Below are positions 1 to 9,300 of a stretch of DNA of 25,841 nt, piece after piece. Position 1 is the stretch's first letter, and each line of letters starts with the position of its first letter. The DNA comes from Microbacterium sp. p3-SID336 (GTDB lineage: Bacteria; Actinomycetota; Actinomycetes; Actinomycetales; Microbacteriaceae), in contig NZ_JALXPE010000053.1 in assembly GCF_025143365.1 (NCBI RefSeq), forward strand, positions 1 through 25,841, written 5' to 3'. Under the pieces are notes generated by a model that did not search any database, was not told where the DNA came from, and worked only from the letters and a program-made list of their open reading frames with translations. A program made the translations under genes and the position numbers.

Positions 1-1490
1 CCGGAACCGCCGCGGCGACGGCGACGACGACGCGCGGGAGCGGGCTTGCCGTCGTGGTGCTCCTTGCCGGAGCCGTCGTGCGTGCCCGCGCCTTCCGCCG
101 CGCGGTCGGTCGAGCCGGCGGGCGAGGTCTCACCCGACGCGGACTCCGGTGCGCCTTCGGCGAACGTCGCGCCGACCTGGCTGGAGCCGGTGCGACGGCG
201 ACGGCGACGGCGGGTTCCGCCCTCGCCGGTGCCCTCGGCCGCGGCATCCGCTGCCCGCTCGGGACGACGCGTGCGCTCGGTCTTCACCGGGTCCTTCCTG
301 GGGGCCGAGACCAGTCGGCCCTTGGTGCCCTCGGGGATGTCCAGGTCGGTGTACAGGTGCGGGCTCGACGAGTAGGTCTCGATGGGCTCGGGCTGGCCGA
401 ACTCGAGCGCGCGGTTGATGAGGGCCCACTTGTGCAGGTCCTCCCAGTCGACGAACGTGACCGCGATGCCGGTCTTGCCCGCGCGGCCGGTGCGCCCTGC
501 GCGGTGCAGGTAGGTCTTCTCCTCGTCCGGGATCGTGTGGTTGATCACGTGCGTGACGTCGTCCACGTCGATGCCGCGCGCTGCGACGTCGGTCGCGACG
601 AGGACGTCCTTCTTGCCGGCCTTGAACGCCGCCATCGACCGTTCGCGCTGATCCTGGCCCATGTCGCCGTGCACGCCGCCGACGTTGAAGCCGCGGTCGC
701 CGAGCTCGTCGACCAGGCGCTGCGCGGCGCGCTTCGTGCGCGTGAAGATCACGGTCTTGCCGCGGCCCTCCGCCTGCAGGATGCGGGCGATGACCTCGTC
801 CTTGTCGAGCGAGTGGGCGCGGTACACGAGGTGCTTGATGTTCGCCTGCGTGAGGCCCTCGTCGGGGTCGTTCGCGCGGATGTGGATCGGGTTCGTCATG
901 AACCGGCGCGCGAGGGCCACGATCGGGCCGGGCATCGTGGCGGAGAAGAGCTGCGTGTGGCGGACGGCGGGGACCTTCTGGAAGATCTTCTCGATGTCGG
1001 CGAGGAAGCCGAGGTCGAGCATCTTGTCCGCCTCGTCGAGCACGACCTCGGTCGCGTTCGAGAGGTCGAGCAGACGCTGGCCGGCCAGGTCGATCAGACG
1101 ACCCGGCGTGCCGACGACGATCTGCGCGCCCGCCTTGAGCTGATCGATCTGTCCCTCGTACGCCTTGCCGCCGTAGATCGCGACGACGCTCGTCGAGCGG
1201 TTGCTCGTGAGCAGGTCCATGTCCTCGTAGACCTGCACGGCGAGCTCACGGGTCGGCACCACGATGAGGGCCTTCACGCCGGGCTCCGGGTCCTGCCCGA
1301 GACGCTGGACGACCGGGATGCCGAAGCCGAAGGTCTTGCCGGTGCCCGTCTTGGCCTGGCCGATGATGTCCTGGCCGGGGAGGCCGAGCGGGATGGTCTG
1401 CTCCTGGATCGGGAAGGCATCCACGATGCCCTTCGCTGCCAGTGCGTCGACGATGTCCTGATCGATGCCGAGATCGGCGAAACTTGTCAC
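1..1490 (-). CDS. DEAD-box ATP-dependent RNA helicase (C-terminus beyond window)
   Basis: An SF2 RNA helicase that unwinds or remodels RNA duplexes using ATP. About 496 residues are visible. Motif I AKTGTGKT is at residues 46-53, preceded by a Q motif (FPIQEQ, 26-31). PTRELA (Ia), DEAD at 152-155 and SAT (III) follow, then the second RecA lobe with VATDVAARGID (V) and HRAGRTGRAG (VI). After about residue 380 the protein becomes a low-complexity tail with two arginine runs (six and seven Arg), likely an RNA-binding extension; it continues past base 1. The start is taken as GTG at 1490 because the next in-frame codons upstream offer no ATG or GTG; its ribosome site is weak. It is transcribed away from the ferritin-like gene. 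Place and type match the mycobacterial gene called rhlE (Rv3211), but DEAD subfamilies are hard to separate by eye. Confidence 0.95.
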   Translation of the reverse strand, partial: MTSFADLGIDQDIVDALAAKGIVDAFPIQEQTIPLGLPGQDIIGQAKTGTGKTFGFGIPVVQRLGQDPEPGVKALIVVPTRELAVQVYEDMDLLTSNRSTSVVAIYGGKAYEGQIDQLKAGAQIVVGTPGRLIDLAGQRLLDLSNATEVVLDEADKMLDLGFLADIEKIFQKVPAVRHTQLFSATMPGPIVALARRFMTNPIHIRANDPDEGLTQANIKHLVYRAHSLDKDEVIARILQAEGRGKTVIFTRTKRAAQRLVDELGDRGFNVGGVHGDMGQDQRERSMAAFKAGKKDVLVATDVAARGIDVDDVTHVINHTIPDEEKTYLHRAGRTGRAGKTGIAVTFVDWEDLHKWALINRALEFGQPEPIETYSSSPHLYTDLDIPEGTKGRLVSAPRKDPVKTERTRRPERAADAAAEGTGEGGTRRRRRRRTGSSQVGATFAEGAPESASGETSPAGSTDRAAEGAGTHDGSGKEHHDGKPAPARRRRRRRGGS

Positions 1491-1599
1491 TTTGTTCAGA
1501 TTGCCTGTCCGGCGACCCGGTGGATCGCCACGTAAACGGAGCCACGCCGTCTCGTGTGCCACAGGCGCGGGGCCCCGCTCCGACGGCGGGGACACCGAC

Positions 1600-1605
1600 A
1601 GCCTA
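1600..1605 (-). promoter_or_regulatory. Candidate -10 (TAGGCT) for the DEAD-box helicase
   Basis: TAGGCT fits the actinobacterial TAnnnT -10 form. It would give a leader of roughly 100 bases before the GTG at 1490, and no closer -10 was seen. A long leader on an RNA helicase could allow post-transcriptional control, but no defined structure was recognised. No convincing -35 is visible. Confidence 0.3.
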
Positions 1606-1647
1606 CCGGAGGGGCGTCGTCGCGCCGGAAGGCGCCGCCCGCCCGAG

Positions 1648-1653
1648 TATTGT
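1648..1653 (+). promoter_or_regulatory. Candidate -10 (TATTGT) for the ferritin-like gene
   Basis: TATTGT fits TAnnnT well and sits 32 bases before the GTG at 1686. The expected transcript start falls near 1660-1661, where a GTG codon begins a 10-codon reading frame. The transcript would thus be leaderless for that short frame and carry a short leader with GGGAGG for the main gene. Confidence 0.5.
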
Positions 1654-1660
1654 GAACGAC

Positions 1661-1693
1661 GTGGTGGACTCGGGAGGACGACCTCGTGGTTAA
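1661..1693 (+). CDS. Possible leaderless 10-codon upstream ORF
   Basis: GTG at 1661 lies seven bases after the TATTGT -10, the spacing seen at the other leaderless starts in this window. The frame reads VVDSGGRPRG and stops at TAA 1691-1693. It runs across the GGGAGG ribosome site (1672-1677) and over the first codons of the ferritin-like gene, in another frame. If translated, it could couple or modulate translation of that gene. Nothing about the peptide itself suggests a function. It may be chance. Confidence 0.25.
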   Translation: MVDSGGRPRG

Positions 1694-2399
1694 GTGGTTC
1701 TGGCAGCGCGACGACGCGCCACGCCGCGCGCTCGCACTGCGCAGCCGTGGCGACCAGGGGGACGCCACGCGCGTCGACTTCGCCGAGCTCGCGCCGGAGC
1801 TCAACCGCTTCCTCGGGCAGGCCGCGTACCTGCAGCTCGGCTACTTCGAGACGCTCACCCGGCTCATCCGGGCGACACCGGAGCTGTCCGAGAAGGAGGC
1901 CCTGTCGCGCGCGGCGGGTGCGGCCCTGACGAAGCACCGCGGCATCGTCGACCTGATCGCCGCGCACGGCGACGACCCCACCCAGCTGATGCTGCCGTTC
2001 CGCGAGCACCTGGACGCCTTCCGTCGCAAGACGATCGGCGCCAGGCCCCGGGAGACGCTGCTCGCCGTCTACATCACCGCCGGCATGCTCGACGACTTCT
2101 ACCTCGCCCTCGCCTCGAGCTACGGGGAGACCGGGCGTCGGGTCGCCGAGATCCTGCGAGAGGACGACGCCAGGCACGAGATCGTCGCGATCATCCAGGA
2201 GACGATCGAGAGCGACGAGGAGTGGCGCTCGCTGCTGTCGATGTGGGCGCGCCGACTGGTCGGCGACACGATCCTCGTCTGCCGCGCCGCTCTGCGCCCC
2301 GAGCTGCTCGCCGTGGAGGAGGAGCGCATCGAGCCGGTCTACACCGAGCTGATGGGCGCGCACGCGCGGCGCATGGACGCGATGGGGCTCGCCTCGTAG
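1686..2399 (+). CDS. Ferritin-like fold protein (MiaE_2-type, putative)
   Basis: A 237-residue, largely helical protein resembling the actinobacterial ferritin-like family related to tRNA hydroxylase MiaE (PF13794 type). A di-iron site would use Glu/Asp and His from a four-helix bundle. Candidate ligands are E55 (LGYFETL), E71, H84 (LTKHRG), D136/D137 (GMLDDFY) and D161, H164, E165 (DDARHE); I cannot assign them firmly. GTG 1686 is the only in-frame start after a stop at 1653, and GGGAGG at 1672-1677 lies 8 bases upstream. The gene is divergent from the DEAD helicase, as Rv3210c is from rhlE in mycobacteria. The family's substrate is not known to me; a role in tRNA modification is only suggested by the MiaE resemblance. 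Confidence 0.8.
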   Translation: MVKWFWQRDDAPRRALALRSRGDQGDATRVDFAELAPELNRFLGQAAYLQLGYFETLTRLIRATPELSEKEALSRAAGAALTKHRGIVDLIAAHGDDPTQLMLPFREHLDAFRRKTIGARPRETLLAVYITAGMLDDFYLALASSYGETGRRVAEILREDDARHEIVAIIQETIESDEEWRSLLSMWARRLVGDTILVCRAALRPELLAVEEERIEPVYTELMGAHARRMDAMGLAS

Positions 2400-2421
2400 C
2401 GATCCGATGCACGCTGCGGCG

Positions 2422-2492
2422 GAGCGATCGCCGTGGATGGCTCGGCCGGACGCGGGCAGGACCCGTCGGCCGGATGCCGCGGTGGATCGCTC
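2422..2492. terminator. Nested inverted repeats between convergent genes
   Basis: GAGCGATC (2422-2429) pairs with GATCGCTC (2485-2492). Inside it, GGCCGGACGCGGG (2444-2456) folds on CCCGTCGGCC (2462-2471) with two bulges. The structure fills the gap between the ferritin-like stop (2399) and the membrane-protein stop (2494), so it may end transcription from both sides. There is no U-run, so termination strength is uncertain. Confidence 0.45.
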
Positions 2493-2493
2493 G

Positions 2494-2781
2494 TCAGATG
2501 CCGAGCGCGGCCTTCGCCTCCGCATCGCTGCGGCGGCGGACGGAGGTCACCGCGACGGCGACCACGGCCGAGACGACCACGCCGCCGAGGATGCTGGCGA
2601 GCCACAGCCAGGCGCTGTCCTCACCGACGCCCGCCCACTGCATCGACGTGTAGACGACCGCGGCGGTCGCGGTCGCGGCGGCCGGAGTCAGCGCGACGCC
2701 GCGCAGCTCGCGCCCGCCGACGGCGAAGTGCACGGCGATGCCGAGCGCGCACGCGGCGATGAGTGCGAGGAGGATGTACAT
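2494..2781 (-). CDS. Small three-helix integral membrane protein
   Basis: A 95-residue hydrophobic protein of unknown function. Three membrane segments are visible at about residues 1-21, 27-47 and 58-82, followed by a short charged tail (VRRRSDAEAKAALGI). The ATG at 2781 lies only 7 bases after the DUF3107 stop, so the two genes probably share a transcript; the ribosome site before it is weak. Mycobacteria have a small conserved gene next to their DUF3107 gene in the same locus, so the pairing may be conserved, but I cannot confirm homology. No catalytic motif is seen. Confidence 0.7.
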   Translation of the reverse strand: MYILLALIAACALGIAVHFAVGGRELRGVALTPAAATATAAVVYTSMQWAGVGEDSAWLWLASILGGVVVSAVVAVAVTSVRRRSDAEAKAALGI

Positions 2782-2788
2782 CGGCGGG

Positions 2789-3013
2789 TCAGGCCACGAA
2801 GCCCACGCGGCGCGACTCCTCGGTGCCCAGCTCGATGTAGGCGAGGTTCGCGGTCGGCACGATGTAGGAGTTGCCCTTCACATCGGCGAAGCTCAGGTGC
2901 GATGCGCTCTGCTCCAGCGCCGCGGAGACCTGACCGCGGACCTCGTCCGCGGTGGCAGCGGTGTCGAAGCTCAGTTCACGGCCGGTGTTGATGATGCCGA
3001 TGCGGATTTCCAC
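2789..3013 (-). CDS. DUF3107 family protein
   Basis: A 74-residue acidic protein beginning VEIRIGIINTGREL, typical of the actinobacterial DUF3107 family (mycobacterial Rv3208A/TB9.4). It appears to be a compact soluble domain with alternating strands and a central helix (about residues 22-38); no catalytic residues stand out and the function is unknown. GTG 3013 is chosen over longer in-frame extensions because AAGGAG (plus-strand ctcctt, 3019-3024) lies five bases before it and the -10 TAGAGT is just upstream; a longer start would lie upstream of this promoter. It heads a two-gene unit with the small membrane protein and is divergent from adnA. Confidence 0.88.
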   Translation of the reverse strand: MEIRIGIINTGRELSFDTAATADEVRGQVSAALEQSASHLSFADVKGNSYIVPTANLAYIELGTEESRRVGFVA

Positions 3014-3044
3014 GCGTGCTCCTTGAAGATCGGGGACTCGGCCA

Positions 3045-3050
3045 ACTCTA
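3045..3050 (-). promoter_or_regulatory. Candidate -10 (TAGAGT) for the DUF3107 gene
   Basis: TAGAGT on the minus strand lies 31 bases before GTG 3013, giving a leader of about 25 bases that holds AAGGAG. It helps fix the short start of the DUF3107 gene. No clear -35 is visible. Confidence 0.5.
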
Positions 3051-3149
3051 CCCCGCGGCTCGGGGCGGGGAGCGGCGCGGCGGCGCGGTTTCGCCGTGAG
3101 CGCACAGGCCGCGCGTGCGCCCGACGACGCCGATGTCCGCCGCTCCGGA

Positions 3150-3155
3150 TAGCGT
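3150..3155 (+). promoter_or_regulatory. Leaderless-type -10 (TAGCGT) for adnA
   Basis: TAGCGT ends seven bases before ATG 3163, so the transcript would begin at or next to the start codon. There is no purine-rich ribosome site upstream, consistent with a leaderless mRNA. This argues against the upstream in-frame GTG 3115 and ATG 3133. Confidence 0.5.
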
Positions 3156-3162
3156 GGATGAC

Positions 3163-6100
3163 ATGACCTCGGATGCCGCGCAACGTGCTGTGATCGCGGC
3201 TGCCCCTGGCGCATCCGGGGTGATCATCGGCGCGCCGGGAACCGGCAAGACCTCCACGCTCGTCGACCGCGTCGAGCAGCTGATCGACCGCGAGGGTCTG
3301 CGGCCGGAGGAGGTGCTGGCGCTCACGCCGAGCAGGCAGGCGGCGACCGCGCTGCGCGACCGCATCGGCGTGCGCATCGGTCAGGCCACGCCGGGGCCGC
3401 TCGCCCGCTCTCTGGGCTCCTTCGCGTTCCAGGTGGTCCGCGGCGCGATGGTGCGCGAGGGTGCGGAGCCGCCCGCGCTGCTCACCGGCGCCGACCAGGA
3501 CCGGATCATCGCCGAGCTCCTGGCCGGAGACGCCGAGGACGGCCGCATCCCGTGGCCCGAGGCGTTGAGCGGGCCCGTCCGTGCCTCCAAGGGCTTCCGC
3601 TCCGAGCTGCGCGCGTTCCTCGCGGAGTGCACCGAGCTCGGGGCGCACCCCGACGAGCTGCGTCAGTCGGGTGACGAGGTCTGGGCCGCCGCCGCCGAGT
3701 TCGTGGTCGAGTACCGCTCGGTGCTCGACGCGCTGCGGTCCGCGCATCGTGACGCCGCCGATCTGCTCGCCGAGGCGAGCGCCATCCTGCACGGTGCCGA
3801 TGCCGCGACGCTCGGCCCGCTCGCGCCGCTGAAGGTCGTGCTGATCGACGATGCACAGGAGCTCACGCGGGGTGGCATCGCCATCGTGCGGGCTCTGCGT
3901 GCCCGCGGCGTCGCCGTGCTCGCGTTCGGCGACCCCGACATCTCCTCCGGCGCCTTCCGGGGTGCCAGCCCCGAGCTGTTCGCGCAGCTCGCCGGCGCGC
4001 TGGGCGAGGTGCACGTGCTCGACGGCGCACACCGGCAGCGTCCCCGGCTCACGGCACTCACCCGCACCGTGACCCAGGCGATCGGGGTGTCCGGCAGGGT
4101 GGAGCACCGTCGGGCGCCGGTGCCGCCCGTGGACGACGACGGCTCCGACGTGTCCACATTCCTCGCGCCCTCGCCCTACGAGGAGTTCGATCGCATCGCC
4201 GGCGTCATGCGGGAGTGGCATCTGAGCGACGGCATCGCCTGGGATCGCATGGCCGTGATCGCCCACGACACCCGCCAGGTCACCGCTCTGGAGACCGAGC
4301 TCGCCGCACGGGAGATCCCCACGAGGGCGGCGGGCGTGCAGCGACCGCTCGGCAGCGAGGGGGTCGTGCGCGACATCGTGGGCATCGTGCGCCTGGCGCT
4401 CACCCCGCCGGAGGAGCGCACGGTGCAGGCCTGGGAGGAGGCGCTGCGCACGCCGTTCGGCGGGATGGACGCGATCGCCCTGCGACGGCTGCGCGCACGG
4501 CTGCGGCACCTCGAACTGGAGCAGGGCGGGTCGACGCCCGCCCGCGAGCTGCTGCGTCGTGCGCTGGCGGAGCCCGCGCACCTCAGCCTGATCGACTCGC
4601 CGGAGTCCCGCACCGCCGAGCGCTTCGCGGAGACCGTCGCCGCCGTCGCGCGTGCCGCCGCCGACGGCGAGACGATCCATGACCTGCTGTGGCGGGTCTG
4701 GGAGCAGGCGCGGGCGGTGGACGGCCGTCGGCTGCAGATCGCGTGGCGGGAGATCTCGCTGCTGCCGACCGGTGCGGAGACGGCGCGCTCGCTCGACGCG
4801 CTGGTGGCGCTGTTCGACGCGGCGAAGCGGTTCGTGGAGCGCAACCCCACCGAGAAGGCCGAGCTGTTCGTCCGCGACATCCTCGACAGCGAGGTGCCGG
4901 AGGACACGCTGTCCACTCCCGAGCGCCCCGGCACGGTCACCCTGCTGACCCCCGCCACCGCGCTCGGCACGGAGTTCGATGCGGTCGTGGTCGCGGGGGT
5001 GCAGGACGGCATCTGGCCGAACGTGCGGCTGCGGGGCGGGCTGCTGCAGACCTGGCGTCTTCCGACGGCGCTCGAGGCCGCGCGCACCGGAGTGGCGGAG
5101 GAGCCGCCGGGAGTCCTCGACCGGCGTCGCGCGGCCCTGCACGACGAGCTGCGACTGTTCGTCCGGGCGATCTCCCGTGCCAGGGAGAGGCTGCTGATCA
5201 CGGCGGTCGGCGACGACGACCTCACGCCCAGCGCGTTCTTCGGCTTCCTTCCGCCGCCGGACCCGCCCGGCCGCCATGCCTCGGCGGAACACCCCCTCAC
5301 CCTGCGCGGGCTCGTCGCGCGCCACCGCCGGGTGCTGACCACAGCGTACGCGGAGCCCCTGCGGCGCGAGGCAGCGGCGCAGCTGTCGGTGCTCGCCCGG
5401 GAGGGCGTCCCCGGCGCGGACCCGGCCGAGTGGTACGGCGTGACGCCGCCGTCGACGGACGCGCCGTTGCGCGACCTCGCCGCCGTGGGGGCCAGGGTCT
5501 CGCCGTCCGCGGTGGAGTCGTTCGAGGAGTGCGGTCTGAACTGGGTGGTCTCGGCGCTCGGCGGCGACACCGTCATGCCGCCGACGGCCGGGATCGGCAC
5601 GATCGTGCATGAGGCGATGGAGCGCGTTCCGGACGGCGATCTGGAGCGCATGCGCGCCATCGTCGCCGAGCACTGGCCGGAGCTGGACTTCGAGACGGAG
5701 TGGATCGGCCGCAAGGAGCGTCGCCGCGCCGACCTCTTCGTCGACCGGCTGCACAGCTACCTCGGCGATGTCGCACGAGAAGGAGGCCGCGTGCTGGGCA
5801 GCGAGGTCGAGTTCCGTTTCGCGGTCGACGTCGGGGACGGCGGGGGCGAGCCCACCGTGCACCCGGTCGACGAGGTGCGAGGGCAGCGGGCGATCGTGCA
5901 TGGATACATCGACCGCGTCGAGGCGTACCCGCCAGGTGCGGGTGAGCACCCGCACGCCCGAGGTCGCGGCTGGCAGAGCATGACGGCGGCCCCGGAGGGA
6001 GCGACGGTCGTGGTCGACTTGAAGACCGGCAAGACCGACCCGGAGTCCGACGGCGCGGTGCTCGAGCACGCGCAGCTCGCGGCCTACCAGATCGCCGTGC

Positions 6101-6372
6101 AGCAGGGGCTCGTGCCCGGGGCCTCGCCGGGGTCTCTGGGCGGTGCGCGGCTGGTGATCGTGTCGAAGACCCTCGCGAAGAGCGACTACCGCATCGCGCA
6201 TCAGCACGCCTTGGACGGCGAGGCGCGCGCGCGGTTCCTGCGACGGGTCGCCGAGGTGGCGCGGGGCATGTCGGCAGCGGGGTTCACGGCACAGGTCGAG
6301 TCCCACTGCGCCGACACGCAGCGCCGGGTGCACCCGTGCCGGATCCACACCGTCCCGGCGGTGAGCGCGTGA
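3163..6372 (+). CDS. adnA: AdnA-like subunit of the AdnAB helicase-nuclease
   Basis: 1069 residues: a UvrD-like SF1 motor fused to a RecB-type PD-(D/E)XK nuclease. AdnAB unwinds and resects double-strand break ends in actinobacteria. Walker A GAPGTGKT is at 23-30. Walker B is IDDAQE (228-233) rather than DExQD, and the motif V region (TPATALGTEF, 596-605) lacks the usual HxxKG pattern. This fits AdnA, the weaker motor of the pair. The nuclease shows H816 (GTIVHEAM), D917 (GYIDRVE), D952 and K954 (VDLKTGK) and Q971/Y975, so it looks active. Cysteines suited to an Fe-S cluster are few: C790 before the nuclease, C1049 and C1059 at the end. The start is set by the leaderless promoter. The stop overlaps the adnB start by four bases. 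Order and size match mycobacterial Rv3202c. Confidence 0.92.
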   Translation: MTSDAAQRAVIAAAPGASGVIIGAPGTGKTSTLVDRVEQLIDREGLRPEEVLALTPSRQAATALRDRIGVRIGQATPGPLARSLGSFAFQVVRGAMVREGAEPPALLTGADQDRIIAELLAGDAEDGRIPWPEALSGPVRASKGFRSELRAFLAECTELGAHPDELRQSGDEVWAAAAEFVVEYRSVLDALRSAHRDAADLLAEASAILHGADAATLGPLAPLKVVLIDDAQELTRGGIAIVRALRARGVAVLAFGDPDISSGAFRGASPELFAQLAGALGEVHVLDGAHRQRPRLTALTRTVTQAIGVSGRVEHRRAPVPPVDDDGSDVSTFLAPSPYEEFDRIAGVMREWHLSDGIAWDRMAVIAHDTRQVTALETELAAREIPTRAAGVQRPLGSEGVVRDIVGIVRLALTPPEERTVQAWEEALRTPFGGMDAIALRRLRARLRHLELEQGGSTPARELLRRALAEPAHLSLIDSPESRTAERFAETVAAVARAAADGETIHDLLWRVWEQARAVDGRRLQIAWREISLLPTGAETARSLDALVALFDAAKRFVERNPTEKAELFVRDILDSEVPEDTLSTPERPGTVTLLTPATALGTEFDAVVVAGVQDGIWPNVRLRGGLLQTWRLPTALEAARTGVAEEPPGVLDRRRAALHDELRLFVRAISRARERLLITAVGDDDLTPSAFFGFLPPPDPPGRHASAEHPLTLRGLVARHRRVLTTAYAEPLRREAAAQLSVLAREGVPGADPAEWYGVTPPSTDAPLRDLAAVGARVSPSAVESFEECGLNWVVSALGGDTVMPPTAGIGTIVHEAMERVPDGDLERMRAIVAEHWPELDFETEWIGRKERRRADLFVDRLHSYLGDVAREGGRVLGSEVEFRFAVDVGDGGGEPTVHPVDEVRGQRAIVHGYIDRVEAYPPGAGEHPHARGRGWQSMTAAPEGATVVVDLKTGKTDPESDGAVLEHAQLAAYQIAVQQGLVPGASPGSLGGARLVIVSKTLAKSDYRIAHQHALDGEARARFLRRVAEVARGMSAAGFTAQVESHCADTQRRVHPCRIHTVPAVSA

Positions 6373-9300
6373 GCGGATGGACCACGGGCGCGGGGATCTC
6401 CGCGACCGACATCGCCGCCGCGCTCGGGCTGCCCACGCCCACACCGGCGCAGCAGCGGGTGATCGAGGCCCCGCCCGAACCGGCGCTCGTGGTCGCCGGC
6501 GCGGGCAGCGGCAAGACCGAGACCATGTCGGCGCGTGTGGTGTGGCTGGTCGCCAACGGGCATGTGCGCCGCGACGAGGTGCTCGGGCTCACATTCACCC
6601 GCAAGGCCGCGGGTGAGCTCGCCGAGCGCATCGGCACCCGGCTCGCTGTGGTCGACGAGTACGGTCGCCGCGGCCTGCTGCCGCACCTGCCTGCGATCGT
6701 GAGCAGCGGGGCCCTGGGCCGTGTGGACGACGCCGCGCCGGGGCGACAGCGCGAGCTCGTGCGGGCGGAGGTGCTGGACGCGCTCGCGCGGCAGTACGGC
6801 ACGGGGTGGGACCCCGCAGCACCGCGCACCGCCGACGACCTGATGATCCGCCCGCGGGTCTCGACGTACAACGCGTTCGCGGACGGCATCGTGCGCGAGC
6901 ACGCCGCCCGTATCGGACGCGACCCCGATGTCGCGATGCTCAGTCAGGCGGCGTCCTGGATGCTCGCGCGCGAGGTCGTGCTGCGCAGCGATCTGCCCGA
7001 GCTGGAGGAGATCGACTACGCCCTCGGCACGGTCATCGACGCGGTGCAGCGGCTCGCGGGGGAGGCGCTCGACCACCGGGTCGATCTGGCCGTGGCCGAG
7101 CGGATCGCCGCAGAGCAGGCGCGTGCGTTCGAGCCGTACCGCGGCAACGGCGATGTCGACAAGGCCGCGCTCAACCTGTTGAGCCTGCCCACGCTGACTC
7201 GGCTCGTGCGCGACTACATCGCCGAGAAGGAGCGACGCGGGGTGCTCGACTTCGCCGATCAGGTCGGCGGCGCCTACGACATCGTCGAGTCGGCGCCCGA
7301 TGTGCGCGCCCAGCTGCGCGAGCAGCATCGCGTGGTGCTCCTCGACGAGTACCAGGACACCTCGGTGATCCAGACGCGCTTCCTCGCGGAGCTCTTCCGC
7401 GACACCGCCGTCATGGCCGTCGGCGACCCGCACCAGTCGATCTACGGCTGGCGCGGAGCGAGCGCCGACAACCTGTATGCCTTCGCCCGCTCCTTCTCCC
7501 GCGGCGATGCCGTGCAGACGTACAGCCTGATGACGAGCTGGCGCAACGACCGCGGCATCCTGGACGTCGCCAACCGCGTGCTCGAACCGCTGCAGCGACC
7601 GGGTCTTGACGTGCCTCCGCTCGAGACGAGGCCGGGCGCCGGCGACGGCACGGTGGACGTGCGCTACGCCTTCACGGTCGACGATGAGGCCGCCGAGGTC
7701 GCGGAGTGGTTCGCCGCGCGACGTGCCGCGCACGAGCTCGCCGGCGGTCCGGGCGGCACGCCGCACACGGGGGCCATCCTGTTCCGCTCGAAGCGGCACA
7801 TGCAGACGTTCGCGGGTGCTCTGGCGGCGCGAGGCATCCCGCACCGCATCCTCGGCCTCGGCGGGCTGCTGGCCACTCCCGAGGTCGTGGACGTGGTGTC
7901 CACCCTGCGCGTGGTGCACGACCCGACGGCGGGCTCGGCGCTGATCCGGCTGTTGACGGGTCCCCGCTTCGGCGTCGGCGTCGCCGACATGGCGGCGCTG
8001 TACGATCTGGGGCGCACGCTCGCCGAGCGGGACCCGGCCATGGCCCCGCTTCCGGAGGAGGTCCGCGTGCGGCTGCGCTCCTCGCGCGGCGCGGACGAGG
8101 CCATCTCCATCGTGGACGCGGTCGACGTGGTGCGAGCGGTGCGCGACGACTACCGCCTGCTGGAAGGGATCACGTCGGAGGGACGCCAGCGCATCCGTGC
8201 CGCCGGCGAGATGCTCGAGCGCCTGCGCCGCGCCTCGTCGCAGCCGATCCCGGAGCTGATCCGGCTGATCGAGCTGGAGCTGCGGCTGGACATCGAGCTG
8301 GCCGCGAACGAGACGAGGGGACCGGCACGTGTCGCCTCCACGCAGCTGCGCGCCTTCGCCGACGAGGTGAGAGCGTTCCTCGCCGCGGATGAACGCGGCA
8401 GCATTGGGAGCCTCCTCGCCTGGCTGGACAAGGCCGAGAGCACGGACGAGCTGATGCCGCGCCCCGAGCCGCCGGAACCCGGGGTGGTGCAGCTGCTCAC
8501 GATCCACGGGTCCAAGGGCCTGGAGTGGGATGCGGTCGCCGTGGTGCGCCTGGTCGTGGACGAGCTTCCCGGCCGCATCGCCGACACCTCGGGGTGGTTC
8601 GGGTTCGGCGTCGTGCCCTTCGCGCTGCGCGGCGATCGTGACGCGCTCCCACGCTTCACCTGGGACCCGTCGGCGGCGATGGGGGACGAGGCCGATCCGG
8701 ACAAGCGGCAGAGGCTCGCGCAGGCCTCGCTCTCGGGTGGGGCCACCAAGGCCAATCCGGAAGGCGGCGCGCTCAAGCGCTTCAAGGACGCCTATCGCGA
8801 GTATCAGCGGCAGGAGGAGAGACGCCTCGCCTACGTCGCCATCACCAGGGCCAGGACGGATCTGCTTCTGACGGGCGCGCACTGGGCAGGCCAGAAGGCG
8901 CCGCGGACGCCGAGCCCGTTCCTGCTGGAGGCGATCGAGGTGCGCGGCCTCGATGCCATCGATCCGGTGGATCCGGAGGAGAACCCGTACGAGGGGCCGG
9001 GCGCGACGCTGCACTGGCCGCTCGACCCGCTGGGAGCGCGGCGCGCGGCGGTGACGGCTGCCGCCGCGGCGGTCGACGAGGCACAGCGCGCCGGCATGGC
9101 CGAGCCGACGCCCGAGCTGCGGCGACTGCTCGCCGAGCGCGCGGCGCGCCAGCGCGGCACGGACGCGGAGGCGCCGACCCGAGTGCCGGCGTCGCGGTTC
9201 AAGGACTACGTCACCGACTACGCGGGCACGCTGTCGTCGATCGTGCGTCCGATGCCGGAGCGCCCGTATCGGCAGACCAGGCTGGGGACGCTGTTCCACG

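Noticed and set aside
54..1535. 493-codon plus-strand open frame opposite the DEAD helicase
   Set aside because: The minus strand carries all helicase motifs. The plus frame has no domain and no ribosome site.
2971..6444. Long minus-strand open frame opposite adnA
   Set aside because: Same kind of GC-driven shadow. It would also run across the start and promoter of DUF3107 in another frame.
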